Assembly (NCBI GenBank): GCA_900551995.1
Contig: URXW01000032.1
Coordinates: 1 to 20,971, forward strand
DNA length: 20,971 nucleotides
Origin: an uncultured Eubacteriales bacterium
GTDB taxonomy: Bacteria; Bacillota; Clostridia; Oscillospirales; Oscillospiraceae
Direction: 5' to 3'
This document shows positions 6,341-12,925 of the stretch, piece by piece (position 1 is the first letter of the stretch; every line of letters begins with the position of its first letter). The position numbers and the translations under genes were made by a program. The notes beneath the pieces were generated by a model. The model worked only from the letters and a program-made list of their open reading frames with translations, did not search any database and had not been told where the DNA came from.

Positions 6341-6380
6341 CGGCGGAAATGAATTCCGCCTGCGGCAAGGTTTTGCCGTG
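6341..6380 (+). other. Stem-loops between the XRE gene and lepA
   Basis: GGCGGAA-ATGAA-TTCCGCC is followed at once by CGGCAA...TTTGCCG. Neither is followed by a convincing T-tract, so these are at best weak attenuators or part of a lepA leader. I see no clear promoter in this 116-nt gap. Confidence 0.4.
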
Positions 6381-6439
6381 CAAAACGCTTGTACGCGCAC
6401 TGCGCGGACAGCGTGGATTTCCAAAGGAGGCTTTTCTAT

Positions 6440-8248
6440 ATGTTCGACCAACCCCATATCCGCAACTTCTCCATCATCGCCCACATCGACCACGGTAAAT
6501 CCACGCTGGCGGATCGCCTGCTGGAAAAGTGCAACGCCGTGCCGGAGCGCGAGATGGAAAACCAGCTGCTGGACAATATGGATCTGGAGCGTGAGCGGGG
6601 CATCACCATCAAGTCCCGCGCCGTCCGGATCTTCTATACCGCCGCCAACGGCGAGACGTATGCCCTGAACCTCATCGACACGCCGGGTCACGTGGACTTC
6701 AACTACGAGGTCAGCCGCTCTCTGGCGGCGTGCGAGGGCGCGCTGCTGGTGGTGGACTCCACCCAGGGCGTGGAGGCGCAGACGCTGGCGAACACCTACC
6801 TTGCCATGGATCACGACTTGGAGATCCTGCCGGTGTTCAACAAGATCGACCTCCCCGCCGCCGATCCCATGAAGGCAAAGCAGGAGGTGGAGGACATCAT
6901 CGGACTCCCTGCGCTGGACGCCCCGGAGATCTCCGCCAAGCTGGGCATCAACATCGACGCCGTGCTGGAGGACGTGGTGCAGAACGTCCCCGCCCCCAAG
7001 GGCGACCCCAAGGCTCCCCTGCAAGCCCTCGTGTTCGACAGCCAGTACGACCCCTATCTGGGCGTGGTGGTCTACTTCCGCATCAAGCAGGGTACCATCC
7101 GCAAGGGGCAGACCATCCGCTTGATGGCGACCGGCGCGGAGTACACCATCCTGGAGTGCGGCTACCTCAAGCCCATCGGCAACGAGCCGACGGACTGCCT
7201 GCAAGCCGGCGAGGTGGGCTACTTCACCGCCAGCATCAAGAACGTGAAGGACACGCAGGTGGGCGACACCGTTACCGACGCCGCCTCCCCCGCCGCCGAG
7301 CCGCTGCCCGGCTACCGTCCCGCCCAGTCCATGGTCTACTGCGGCATCTACACGGAGGACGGCAGCAAGTACCCCGACCTGCGTGACGCGCTGGAAAAGC
7401 TCCAGCTCAACGACGCCTCCCTGACCTTCGAGCCGGAATCCTCCGTTGCGCTGGGCTTCGGCTTCCGCTGCGGCTTCCTCGGCATGCTCCACATGGAGAT
7501 CATTCAGGAGCGTCTGGAGCGGGAATTCAACCTGGATCTTGTTACCACCCTGCCCTCCGTCATCTACCACGTCTACAAGTCCGACGGCACCATGGTCAAG
7601 GTGGATAACCCCCATAACTACCCGGACCCCGGCACCATTGAGCGCGCGGAGGAGCCGTATGTCAAGGTGTCCATCATCACTCCGCAGGACTACGTGGGCA
7701 ACATCATGCCCATGTGTCAGGATCGCCGCGGCGAGTTCAAGGATATGCAGTATCTGGACACCCATCTGGTGGAGCTGCACTATCAGATGCCCCTCAACGA
7801 GATCATCTACGACTTCTTCGACACACTGAAGGCGAACACCAAGGGCTACGCCTCTCTGGACTACGAGCTGTCCGGCTACCGCACCAGCGATCTGGTGAAG
7901 GTGGATCTGCTGCTCAACGGTGACGGCGTGGACGCCCTCAGCTTCATCGCCCACCGGGATAAGGCGTATGGCCGCGCCCGCCGCCTGTGCGAGAAGCTGA
8001 AGGACAACATCCCCCGTCAGCTGTTCGAGGTGCCCATTCAGGCGGCCATCGGCGGACGCATTATCGCCCGCGAGACGGTGAAGGCCATGCGTAAGGATGT
8101 CTTGGCGAAGTGCTACGGCGGCGACATCACCCGTAAGAAGAAGCTGCTGGAGAAGCAGAAGGAGGGCAAGAAGAAGATGCGGAACCTCGGCACCGTCCAA
8201 GTCCCCACGGAAGCCTTCATGGCAGTCCTCAAGCTCGACAGCGAATGA
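6440..8248 (+). CDS. lepA: Translation elongation factor 4 (LepA)
   Basis: LepA/EF4 is a ribosome-bound translational GTPase involved in back-translocation and 30S biogenesis. G-motifs are intact: AHIDHGKST at residues 14-22 (G1), DTPGH at 80-84 (G3) and NKID at 134-137 (G4). The EF-G-like domains II, III and V follow (LGFGFRCGFLGMLHMEI), and the LepA-specific C-terminal domain ends the protein (VDALSFIAHRDKAY, RQLFEVPIQAAIGG, LAKCYGGDITRKKKLLEKQK). The length of 602 aa is typical. The ATG at 6440 has AAAGGAGG 9 nt upstream, and a longer in-frame extension lacks a ribosome site. The hemW/hrcA/dnaK genes that often follow lepA in Firmicutes are absent here. Confidence 0.98.
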   Translation: MFDQPHIRNFSIIAHIDHGKSTLADRLLEKCNAVPEREMENQLLDNMDLERERGITIKSRAVRIFYTAANGETYALNLIDTPGHVDFNYEVSRSLAACEGALLVVDSTQGVEAQTLANTYLAMDHDLEILPVFNKIDLPAADPMKAKQEVEDIIGLPALDAPEISAKLGINIDAVLEDVVQNVPAPKGDPKAPLQALVFDSQYDPYLGVVVYFRIKQGTIRKGQTIRLMATGAEYTILECGYLKPIGNEPTDCLQAGEVGYFTASIKNVKDTQVGDTVTDAASPAAEPLPGYRPAQSMVYCGIYTEDGSKYPDLRDALEKLQLNDASLTFEPESSVALGFGFRCGFLGMLHMEIIQERLEREFNLDLVTTLPSVIYHVYKSDGTMVKVDNPHNYPDPGTIERAEEPYVKVSIITPQDYVGNIMPMCQDRRGEFKDMQYLDTHLVELHYQMPLNEIIYDFFDTLKANTKGYASLDYELSGYRTSDLVKVDLLLNGDGVDALSFIAHRDKAYGRARRLCEKLKDNIPRQLFEVPIQAAIGGRIIARETVKAMRKDVLAKCYGGDITRKKKLLEKQKEGKKKMRNLGTVQVPTEAFMAVLKLDSE

Positions 8249-8271
8249 TCTTCCCCATAGCGAATACTCTC

Positions 8272-8301
8272 AAAAAAGGAAGCCGCCCGGCTTCCTTTTT
8301 T
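8272..8301 (+). terminator. Terminator of lepA
   Basis: A6, then GGAAGCC-GCCC-GGCTTCC, then T6. It is symmetrical enough to act in both directions, but it immediately follows lepA. Confidence 0.93.
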
Positions 8302-8336
8302 CGCCCGCTGTTGACAAAAGTAACCCCGCGTGAGGC

Positions 8337-8364
8337 AAAAAAGGAACCGGCTTCCGCCGGTTCC
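8337..8364 (-). terminator. Intrinsic terminator for the divIC (leftward) transcript
   Basis: A perfect 9-bp stem (8343-8351 with 8356-8364) is preceded on the plus strand by A6. In minus-strand RNA this gives a stem capped by a GGAA tetraloop followed by U6. It directly abuts repeat copy 2. Confidence 0.88.
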
Positions 8365-8449
8365 CTGCGTGTCGATACCTCCCTGCCGTGCGTGCAGTCT
8401 TTTCTCCTCACAGGGGGAGCTCGAGGGGGCGAAGCCCGCCTCGAACCGG
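8365..8449 (-). repeat. Dispersed intergenic repeat, copy 2 (divIC 3' UTR)
   Basis: The most diverged of the three copies. It shares CTG-YR-TGTCGATA, GTGCAGTCTTT, CTCACAGGGGGAGCTCGAGGG and GCGAAGCCCGCCTCGAA with the others. The first hairpin changes to CTGC...GCAG with GGGAG able to pair with CTCCC on the minus strand, so pairing is kept while the sequence differs. It lies between the divIC stop codon and the leftward terminator. Confidence 0.8.
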
Positions 8450-8462
8450 CTCCCGCCGGTTC
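8443..8462. repeat. Hairpin duplicating the neighbouring terminator stem
   Basis: GAACCGGC-TCCC-GCCGGTTC followed by CCT is nearly the same sequence as the terminator stem at 8344-8366. Copy 2 is therefore bracketed by a ~22-nt direct repeat about 100 bp apart. It ends just before the divIC stop codon. Confidence 0.7.
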
Positions 8463-8464
8463 CC

Positions 8465-8758
8465 TCAGTCATTCACATCATAGAATATCCGCTCGCCCGC
8501 CTCGGCGAGTCCCAGCTGATCCCGCGCCAAGTCCTTAATGAACTGCTCGTCGTCCTTTTTGGCGAGGTCGGACTCCAACGCCTGATTCTCCTGCGTCTGC
8601 TGCTGCAGCTGCCGCGTCAGCGCGACCTCCTGCTGCTTCGCCTCGTGCAGACGGCTGTTCACCCGCACCAGCTCCACGCCCAGAAACACCACCAGCGCGG
8701 CGATGACCAGTACCAGCAGGGTGTTGCCCCGCCGCTTCGTCTTGGCTGCCTTTGCCAT
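8465..8758 (-). CDS. divIC: Septum formation initiator, DivIC/FtsB family
   Basis: A bitopic division protein that bridges FtsL and FtsQ/DivIB in the septal complex. Of its 97 aa, residues 1-11 are basic and cytoplasmic. Residues about 12-32 (NTLLVLVIAALVVFLGVELV) form one membrane span, about 35-66 a Gln/Glu-rich extracytoplasmic coiled coil, and the end (ARDQLGLAEAGERIFY) is the family's C-terminal motif. I chose the ATG at 8758 because AGGAGG lies 9 nt upstream; the GTG at 8764 would be too close. It follows yabQ as in Bacillus, but yabQ's reading frame runs far into it. Confidence 0.93.
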   Translation of the reverse strand: MAKAAKTKRRGNTLLVLVIAALVVFLGVELVRVNSRLHEAKQQEVALTRQLQQQTQENQALESDLAKKDDEQFIKDLARDQLGLAEAGERIFYDVND

Positions 8759-9218
8759 GTCCACTCGCCTCCTTTTCCCCGCATCTTTTCTTTATCATAG
8801 CGCATTTTCTCCGGAAAAGAAAGGCTTTTTTCGCCCTGCACCCAAATTTTTTCACCGCCGCCCCCAGCCACGCCGCCGGACGCCACAGCAGCCGCGCCGT
8901 CCCCGCCGCCACCCCCAGCCAGAAATCCCACAGGGGCAGCACCAGCGGCGACAACGCCCACAGATACACCAGCGCGCCCAGCCCCATGGCGGACAGCATC
9001 ACCAGCCGCAGCTCGCCCTCCCCCACCCGCAGGGCGTACCACAGCAGCGCGGGGGCTGCCGCCAGCAGAAATACCGCGTCCAGCACGTGGGTCAGGGGCG
9101 CGCTTCTCCGCCGCCGCAGCCGCACCGTCCGCAGCAGGTCATACACCGCCCCAGCCGCCGCGCCCAGTGCCGCCGCCGTCACATACCCCTCCAGCTGGGC
9201 GGACACCATCGTTCCCAT
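8535..9218 (-). CDS. yabQ: Spore cortex biosynthesis protein YabQ, with unusual readthrough into divIC
   Basis: YabQ is a mother-cell membrane protein needed for spore cortex formation. Residues 1-150 look authentic: VSAQLEGYVTAAALGAAAGAVYDLLR is the family's N-terminal signature, followed by three to four hydrophobic segments (VLDAVFLLAAAPALLWYAL, LVMLSAMGLGALVYLWAL, LVLPLWDFWLGVAAG) and a basic tail. No stop codon follows: the frame passes through the divIC ribosome site and overlaps divIC by 224 nt, producing ~75 low-complexity Gly/Ala/Arg residues that look like a shadow translation. A one-base change near the A-rich stretch before 8800 would bring tandem TGA TAA stops into frame. The ATG at 9218 lies just past the yabP stop codon; ATG 9209 is an alternative start. 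Confidence 0.82.
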   Translation of the reverse strand: MGTMVSAQLEGYVTAAALGAAAGAVYDLLRTVRLRRRRSAPLTHVLDAVFLLAAAPALLWYALRVGEGELRLVMLSAMGLGALVYLWALSPLVLPLWDFWLGVAAGTARLLWRPAAWLGAAVKKFGCRAKKAFLFRRKCAMIKKRCGEKEASGHGKGSQDEAAGQHPAGTGHRRAGGVSGRGAGAGEQPSARGEAAGGRADAAAAAADAGESGVGVRPRQKGRRAVH

Positions 9219-9219
9219 C

Positions 9220-9510
9220 TCAGCCGAACAGCCGCCCGAACAGCCCGCCGCCCCGGTTCTCCGGCGCGTCCTCATAGCTCAGCGCGTCAATGCGCCCGTC
9301 CACGTGCAGCTCGCCGCCGTCCAAACTCAGCTTCCCGATGTGCAGTCCCTCGCCGCTGACCACCAGCGTCCCCGCGCCGGTACGCAGCACGATGTACTGG
9401 TCGTCGAACCGCTCCACGTCCTCCACGCCCGCCACCGTCAGCTTCTCCCGACCCTCCAGAGCCAGCCGGTGCATCCCCGCTCCGCCGGTCATCTCATACG
9501 CCATAGGCAT
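9220..9510 (-). CDS. yabP: Sporulation protein YabP
   Basis: A 96-aa YabP-family protein (the fold also found in YqfC), conserved in endospore formers and made in the mother cell. The family core is visible: HRLALEGREKLTVAGVEDVERFDDQYIVLRT, then LVVSGEGLHIGKLSLDGGELHVDGRI, then ALSYED. The tail is Gly/Phe-rich (GGGLFGRLFG). The exact role is not known from sequence. A GAGGGGG ribosome site precedes the ATG by 6 nt and overlaps a hairpin arm. A candidate sigma-E promoter lies directly upstream. Its TGA stop is one base before the yabQ ATG, so the two are coupled. Confidence 0.93.
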   Translation of the reverse strand: MPMAYEMTGGAGMHRLALEGREKLTVAGVEDVERFDDQYIVLRTGAGTLVVSGEGLHIGKLSLDGGELHVDGRIDALSYEDAPENRGGGLFGRLFG

Positions 9511-9521
9511 AAAAATTCCCC

Positions 9522-9547
9522 CTCATACGTTTTTTCCATCGTATGAG
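9522..9547 (-). promoter_or_regulatory. Hairpin in the yabP leader overlapping the ribosome site
   Basis: CTCATACG (9522-9529) pairs with CGTATGAG (9540-9547) around a 10-nt loop. In minus-strand RNA from rqcP readthrough, the 3' arm runs into GAGGGGG, the yabP ribosome site. RNA started at the candidate sigma-E promoter would lack the 5' arm, so yabP could be translated well only from its own promoter. This is an inference. Confidence 0.45.
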
Positions 9548-9566
9548 AGGGCTTGTTTATTTATGC
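9538..9566 (-). promoter_or_regulatory. Candidate sigma-E (mother-cell) promoter of yabP-yabQ
   Basis: Minus-strand GCATAAA (9566-9560), a 14-nt spacer and CATACGAT (9545-9538) match the sigma-E type (-35 ATA core, -10 CATAnnnT). yabP and yabQ belong to the sigma-E regulon in Bacillus subtilis. The site lies in the 63-nt gap between rqcP and yabP, at a sensible distance from the start codon. Confidence 0.55.
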
Positions 9567-9573
9567 CGCGCCA

Positions 9574-9822
9574 TTACGCCCCGGCGACCTCCCGGTACAT
9601 GGCGGCAGCGGCGTCCTTCCCCACGTTCTCGGTGACGGACACCACCTCCACCGTCAGCGTCCTCGCGCCAAAGCGGATGGCGATCACGTCGCCCACCTTC
9701 ACGTCGTAGGACGCCCTCTGCACCCGCCCGTTGACGGAGACGCGCTCCGCGTCGCAGGCTTCGTTGGCGACGGTGCGCCGCTTAATGAGCCGCGACACCT
9801 TCAAATACTTGTCCAATCTCAT
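9574..9822 (-). CDS. rqcP: S4-domain RNA-binding protein RqcP (YabO)
   Basis: An 82-aa protein consisting mainly of one S4 domain (MRLDKYLKVSRLIKRRTVANEACDAERVSVNGR), then a short strand-rich tail. RqcP works with RqcH in ribosome-associated quality control, adding C-terminal alanine tails on stalled 50S subunits. The ATG at 9822 has a GGGAGGGG ribosome site; the longer frame upstream runs through the HU terminator and is rejected. Its place between HU/mazG and yabP matches yabO of Bacillus. Confidence 0.93.
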   Translation of the reverse strand: MRLDKYLKVSRLIKRRTVANEACDAERVSVNGRVQRASYDVKVGDVIAIRFGARTLTVEVVSVTENVGKDAAAAMYREVAGA

Positions 9823-9839
9823 GGCATCCCCTCCCAAGG

Positions 9840-9867
9840 AAAAGGCTGGTGCGTTCCCGCACCAGCC
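9840..9867 (-). terminator. Intrinsic terminator after the HU gene
   Basis: A perfect 10-bp stem GGCTGGTGCG / CGCACCAGCC with a GGAA loop (minus strand) is followed by U4. It separates the presumably abundant HU transcript from rqcP and sits only 16 nt after the HU stop codon. Confidence 0.85.
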
Positions 9868-9883
9868 CATGATCACAATTTAC

Positions 9884-10159
9884 TTACTCAGCCACTGCGT
9901 CCTTCAGAGCCTTACCGGCCTTGAAAGCGGGCACCTTGGTAGCGGCGATCTGCACGGGCTTCTTGGTGCGGGGATTCAGACCGGTGCGGGCGGCGCGCTT
10001 CTTGGTCTCGAAGGAGCCAAAGCCCACCAGCTGGATCTTCTCGTCCGCCTTCAGCGTCTCGGTGATGGTGTTCAGAACGGCGTTCACAGCCGCGTCAGAA
10101 TCCTTCTTGGACAGGCCGGTCTTTTCAGCGACAGCGGCGATCAGTTCGGTTTTATTCAT
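9884..10159 (-). CDS. hup: DNA-binding protein HU
   Basis: A 91-aa histone-like protein that bends and compacts DNA as a dimer. All HU hallmarks are present: the MNKTELI start, the GFGSF turn at 46-50, and the beta-arm RTGLNPRTKKPV at about 58-69 with the RxGxNPxT consensus, ending in a Lys-rich FKAGKALKDAV helix. The ATG at 10159 has GGGAGG 8 nt upstream; the five-residue extension lacks a ribosome site. It has its own terminator and lies between mazG and rqcP. Confidence 0.97.
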   Translation of the reverse strand: MNKTELIAAVAEKTGLSKKDSDAAVNAVLNTITETLKADEKIQLVGFGSFETKKRAARTGLNPRTKKPVQIAATKVPAFKAGKALKDAVAE

Positions 10160-10177
10160 GTTATTTCCTCCCAAAAA

Positions 10178-10218
10178 TTTTCATTGGTATTGCCGCCCAC
10201 CGGCGGCTATCCTAAAAC
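10178..10218 (-). promoter_or_regulatory. Stem-loop in the HU leader
   Basis: In minus-strand RNA, GCCGCC-GGTG-GGCGGC with partly paired flanks is followed within ~10 nt by AAAATTTTT. It may terminate mazG transcripts weakly or structure the HU 5' leader. I see no convincing -10/-35 pair in the gap. Confidence 0.4.
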
Positions 10219-10233
10219 GATACTCTCATCGCA

Positions 10234-11025
10234 TTAAGAACGTTCCTTCGCCCCGTTCCACAGGGCGGTCAGCTCCTCCAGCGTCAGCTCCGTCAGCTCC
10301 CGCCCCTCCCGGGCGGCAGCCTCCTCCATGGCGCGGAATCGCCGTATAAATTTTTCACAGGTGCCGTGGAGGGCCTCCTCCGGGTCCACGCCGCAGAAGC
10401 GGCCCACCTTCACGGCGGCGAACAGCACGTCGCCCAGCTCCTCCGGGACGTTCCCGTTCGTCTCCACCGCCCGGTGCAGCTCCCGGACCTCCTCGTCCAG
10501 CTTGTCCAGCGCACCGTCCACGCTGCGCCAGTCGAAGCCCACATCCGCGGCCTTTTTCTGGAGCTTCTCGGCGCGCCACGTCCCCGGCAGGCTCCGCGCC
10601 ACGCTGTCCAGCGTGTCGGCGGCGGTTTTCTGTCCCTTCTCCTGCCGCTTCAGCTGCTCCCAGCTGACGCCCACGCGCTCCGCCGTTTCCGCTTGCCCGT
10701 CCCCGAACACATGGGGATGGCGGAACAGCAGCTTTTTCACCACGCCGTCGCACACGTCGTCCATGGTGAAGTGTCCCGCGTCCTTCTCAATGTCCGCGTG
10801 GAACACCACCTGCATCAGCACGTCGCCCAGCTCCTCCTTGAGCAGCGCGGTGTCGCCCGTGTCGATGGCCTCGGCAGCCTCATAGGCCTCCTCCAGCATC
10901 CCCCGCCGGATACTCCTGTGGGTCTGCACGCTGTCCCACGGACAGCCCTCCGGCGAGCGCAGCAGGCGGATGATCTCCAGCAAATCCTCGTAGCCGTAAC
11001 GCGGTTTCCTTGTAAAATTTATCAT
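10234..11025 (-). CDS. mazG: Nucleoside triphosphate pyrophosphohydrolase MazG (YabN-type position)
   Basis: MazG hydrolyses (d)NTPs to monophosphates and pyrophosphate, a nucleotide-sanitation role. At 263 aa it matches the two-repeat E. coli form: the first repeat has GCPWDSVQTHRSI, then LEEAYEAAEAI and EELGDVLMQVVFHADI; the second has VDGALDKLDEEVRELHRAV and EELGDVLFAAVKVGRF. The EExxE and ExxD metal ligands are visible in both. Bacillus YabN carries an N-terminal tetrapyrrole-methylase-like domain that is missing here. ATG 11025 is chosen because AGGAG lies 7 nt upstream; the frame continues upstream only as a shadow of yabM. Confidence 0.94.
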   Translation of the reverse strand: MINFTRKPRYGYEDLLEIIRLLRSPEGCPWDSVQTHRSIRRGMLEEAYEAAEAIDTGDTALLKEELGDVLMQVVFHADIEKDAGHFTMDDVCDGVVKKLLFRHPHVFGDGQAETAERVGVSWEQLKRQEKGQKTAADTLDSVARSLPGTWRAEKLQKKAADVGFDWRSVDGALDKLDEEVRELHRAVETNGNVPEELGDVLFAAVKVGRFCGVDPEEALHGTCEKFIRRFRAMEEAAAREGRELTELTLEELTALWNGAKERS

Positions 11026-11093
11026 ACTTACGCTCCTATTGCAAGAGGTTTTCCCCGCATATCGGGAAAAGTTACGCGCATCCCGCGCTTTTT

Positions 11094-12680
11094 TCACCGC
11101 AAATGCAGCTTTTCCGCCAGCTTTTCCCCCTTGGGCAGCATGGCGGCGTCCTGCCGCGTCACCGCGCCCACGGCGAGGATCAGCACCGCGTACACCGCCG
11201 CCGCCGCCAGCACCGCCGGCAATACCGCCAGCCGTTCCGGCATCACCCGGCAGCACAGACCGTACCCGCCCCGCGCCGCCAGAGCCATCACCGCCGTGAC
11301 CAGCACCGGCTTGGCGAACAGGGCGATGTACCCCGGCCGATCCGGCACGAAGCGCGCGATGGCGATAAGATTCAGCACCACGATCAGCGCGTAGCAGTAC
11401 AGGGTGCTCACCGCCGCGCCCCGTATCCCCACCGCCGGGTTTCCCACCATCAGATAGTTGGTGACGATCTTCAGCACGCCGCCGCACAGCAGCGTCCCCA
11501 CCGGCAGCAGCGGGTGGCCGTAGGCCTGCAGCACGCCGTTGGTGGCGACCATCAGGCACACGAACACGCAGGCAAGCCCCAAAAACGTCAGATGGTACGC
11601 GGCAGCCGCCGCCGTCTCCGGCACAGCGGGGTACAGCAGCAGCAAAATGGGCTTCGCCAGCACGGACAGCCCCACCCCCGCCGGCAGTGCTGCCAGCACC
11701 GTCAGCTTCAGCGCGGCACCGGCGGCGTCTCCCGCCGCCTTACGATCCCGGCGCGTCAGCGCGGCGGACACCGTGGGCATGAGACTCACCGTCAGCGGAT
11801 AGATAAACGACGGCGGCAGCATGAACAGCGTCATGCCGAAGGTGTACTCCCCGTACAGTGCCGCCGTCTCCGATGCACTGTATCCCAGGGTGTCGTGGAG
11901 CGTGGCGGTCACCAGCGTCTGATCCAGCAGGGTGATCAGGCTCATGCCCGCCGCCCCCACGGTAATGGGCACGCCGGTACGCAGCAGCTCCCGCAGGAGC
12001 CGCCCCCTCTCCGGCGGCACGTCCCGCACCTCCGGCAGCGTCCGCCGTTTCGGCAGCAGCAGTGCCGTGACGAGCAGACCCAGCCCCGCCCCGGCGGTCA
12101 CGCCGCCGATGGCTCCCGCCGCGCATAGGGCGGTGTCCGCCCCCCGACGCAGCAGCACAAGGCACAGCGTCAGCCCGATGACCAGCTTTCCGGTGGACTC
12201 TGCCACCTGTCCCGCCGCCGTGGGCACCATGTCCCCCAGCCCTTGGGAATACCCCCGCAGCGTGGCGGACAGACACACCAGCAGCACCGCCGGCCCCAAC
12301 GCCCGCAGCGCGGGCGCGGCGGCGTTGTCGTGCAGTGCCGCCGCCAGCGTCTCCGGCAGCAGGCACATAACGCCACTGCACACCAGCCCCATCCCCGCAA
12401 GGAGCACCAGCCCCACGCCGAAGCAGCGGCACACCGCGCCGTACCGCCTCTGGGCGGCGGCGCGTGCCACCATGCGGCTCAACGCCGGGGGCAGCCCCGC
12501 CGTGGACAGCACCAGCAGCAGGCTGTAAATGTTGTAGGCGATGTAGAAGTGCGCCATGCCCTCTCTGTCCAGCAGATTCCCCAAGGGGATCTTGTACAGT
12601 GCGCCCAGCACCTTCGTCGCCGCCACCGCCCCGGCGAGGATAGCCGCGCCGCCCATGAAGTTTTGCCGCCTCCGCGCCAT
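11094..12680 (-). CDS. yabM: SpoVB/YabM-like polysaccharide flippase (MOP/MATE superfamily)
   Basis: A 528-aa polytopic membrane protein with about 14 hydrophobic segments, of the MurJ/SpoVB/RfbX exporter type. Relatives flip lipid-linked cell-wall or polysaccharide precursors. The N-terminal MGGAAILAGAVAATKVLGALYKIPLGNLL is characteristic, as is FMLPPSFIYPLTVSLMPTVSAAL in the middle. The position upstream of mazG (yabN) matches Bacillus yabM. The ATG at 12680 has AGGAGG about 7 nt before it; the frame open further upstream runs through repeat DNA. Whether it serves vegetative wall or spore cortex cannot be told, though its sporulation neighbours favour the latter. Confidence 0.92.
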   Translation of the reverse strand: MARRRQNFMGGAAILAGAVAATKVLGALYKIPLGNLLDREGMAHFYIAYNIYSLLLVLSTAGLPPALSRMVARAAAQRRYGAVCRCFGVGLVLLAGMGLVCSGVMCLLPETLAAALHDNAAAPALRALGPAVLLVCLSATLRGYSQGLGDMVPTAAGQVAESTGKLVIGLTLCLVLLRRGADTALCAAGAIGGVTAGAGLGLLVTALLLPKRRTLPEVRDVPPERGRLLRELLRTGVPITVGAAGMSLITLLDQTLVTATLHDTLGYSASETAALYGEYTFGMTLFMLPPSFIYPLTVSLMPTVSAALTRRDRKAAGDAAGAALKLTVLAALPAGVGLSVLAKPILLLLYPAVPETAAAAAYHLTFLGLACVFVCLMVATNGVLQAYGHPLLPVGTLLCGGVLKIVTNYLMVGNPAVGIRGAAVSTLYCYALIVVLNLIAIARFVPDRPGYIALFAKPVLVTAVMALAARGGYGLCCRVMPERLAVLPAVLAAAAVYAVLILAVGAVTRQDAAMLPKGEKLAEKLHLR

Positions 12681-12925
12681 AGCCGCCCTCCTCGCCGTGC
12701 CGTCCCCCGCCTTTATTCCTGTCGTTCCGAGCGGGCACCCGCCGCCCGCCGGACAAGCCATCGCCGTCCGTTGCCATTCCGAACCGGCGACCCCGTCGGT
12801 TCTTTCCACGTCATTCCAACCCGGCAGCCGTCACGTTTTCCCTGTCATTTCGAGCCAGTGACCGACGTCACTGGCGTGGGAATCCGTTCCCCCTGTGACA
12901 GCCCCTTCCGCCCGCCGGTCAAGCG
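12681..12925. repeat. Tandem degenerate hairpin repeats between hemZ and yabM
   Basis: This 245-nt gap has no credible gene. Four related units start GTCGTTCCGAG (12721), GCCATTCCGA (near 12773), GTCATTCCAA (12810) and GTCATTTCGAG (12844), each followed by a small GC-rich stem-loop of different sequence. The last unit is best preserved: CCAGTGAC-CGAC-GTCACTGG (12855-12874), then CGTGGGAATCC. The layout resembles the GTCATTGCGAG...GTGGCAATCC family of small dispersed repeats seen in many gut Clostridia. I see no standard terminator for hemZ here, so these hairpins may do that job. Confidence 0.65.

Noticed and set aside
6332..8200. 622-codon open frame antisense to lepA
   Set aside because: Shadow of lepA with His/Gln/Val-rich composition and no ribosome site.
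8113..8538. Short frames on both strands through repeat copy 2 and its hairpins
   Set aside because: They translate terminators and repeat DNA; the similar peptide from copy 1 reflects DNA repetition, with no ribosome site.
11026..11559. N-terminal extension of mazG to 441 codons as the YabN methylase domain
   Set aside because: The added sequence overlaps yabM in another frame, is Gly/Ala/Arg-rich, lacks methylase motifs, and a good ribosome site precedes ATG 11025.
12681..12861. Plus- and minus-strand frames in the hemZ-yabM gap
   Set aside because: They consist of translated hairpin repeats rich in Pro, Arg and Ser, without a ribosome site.
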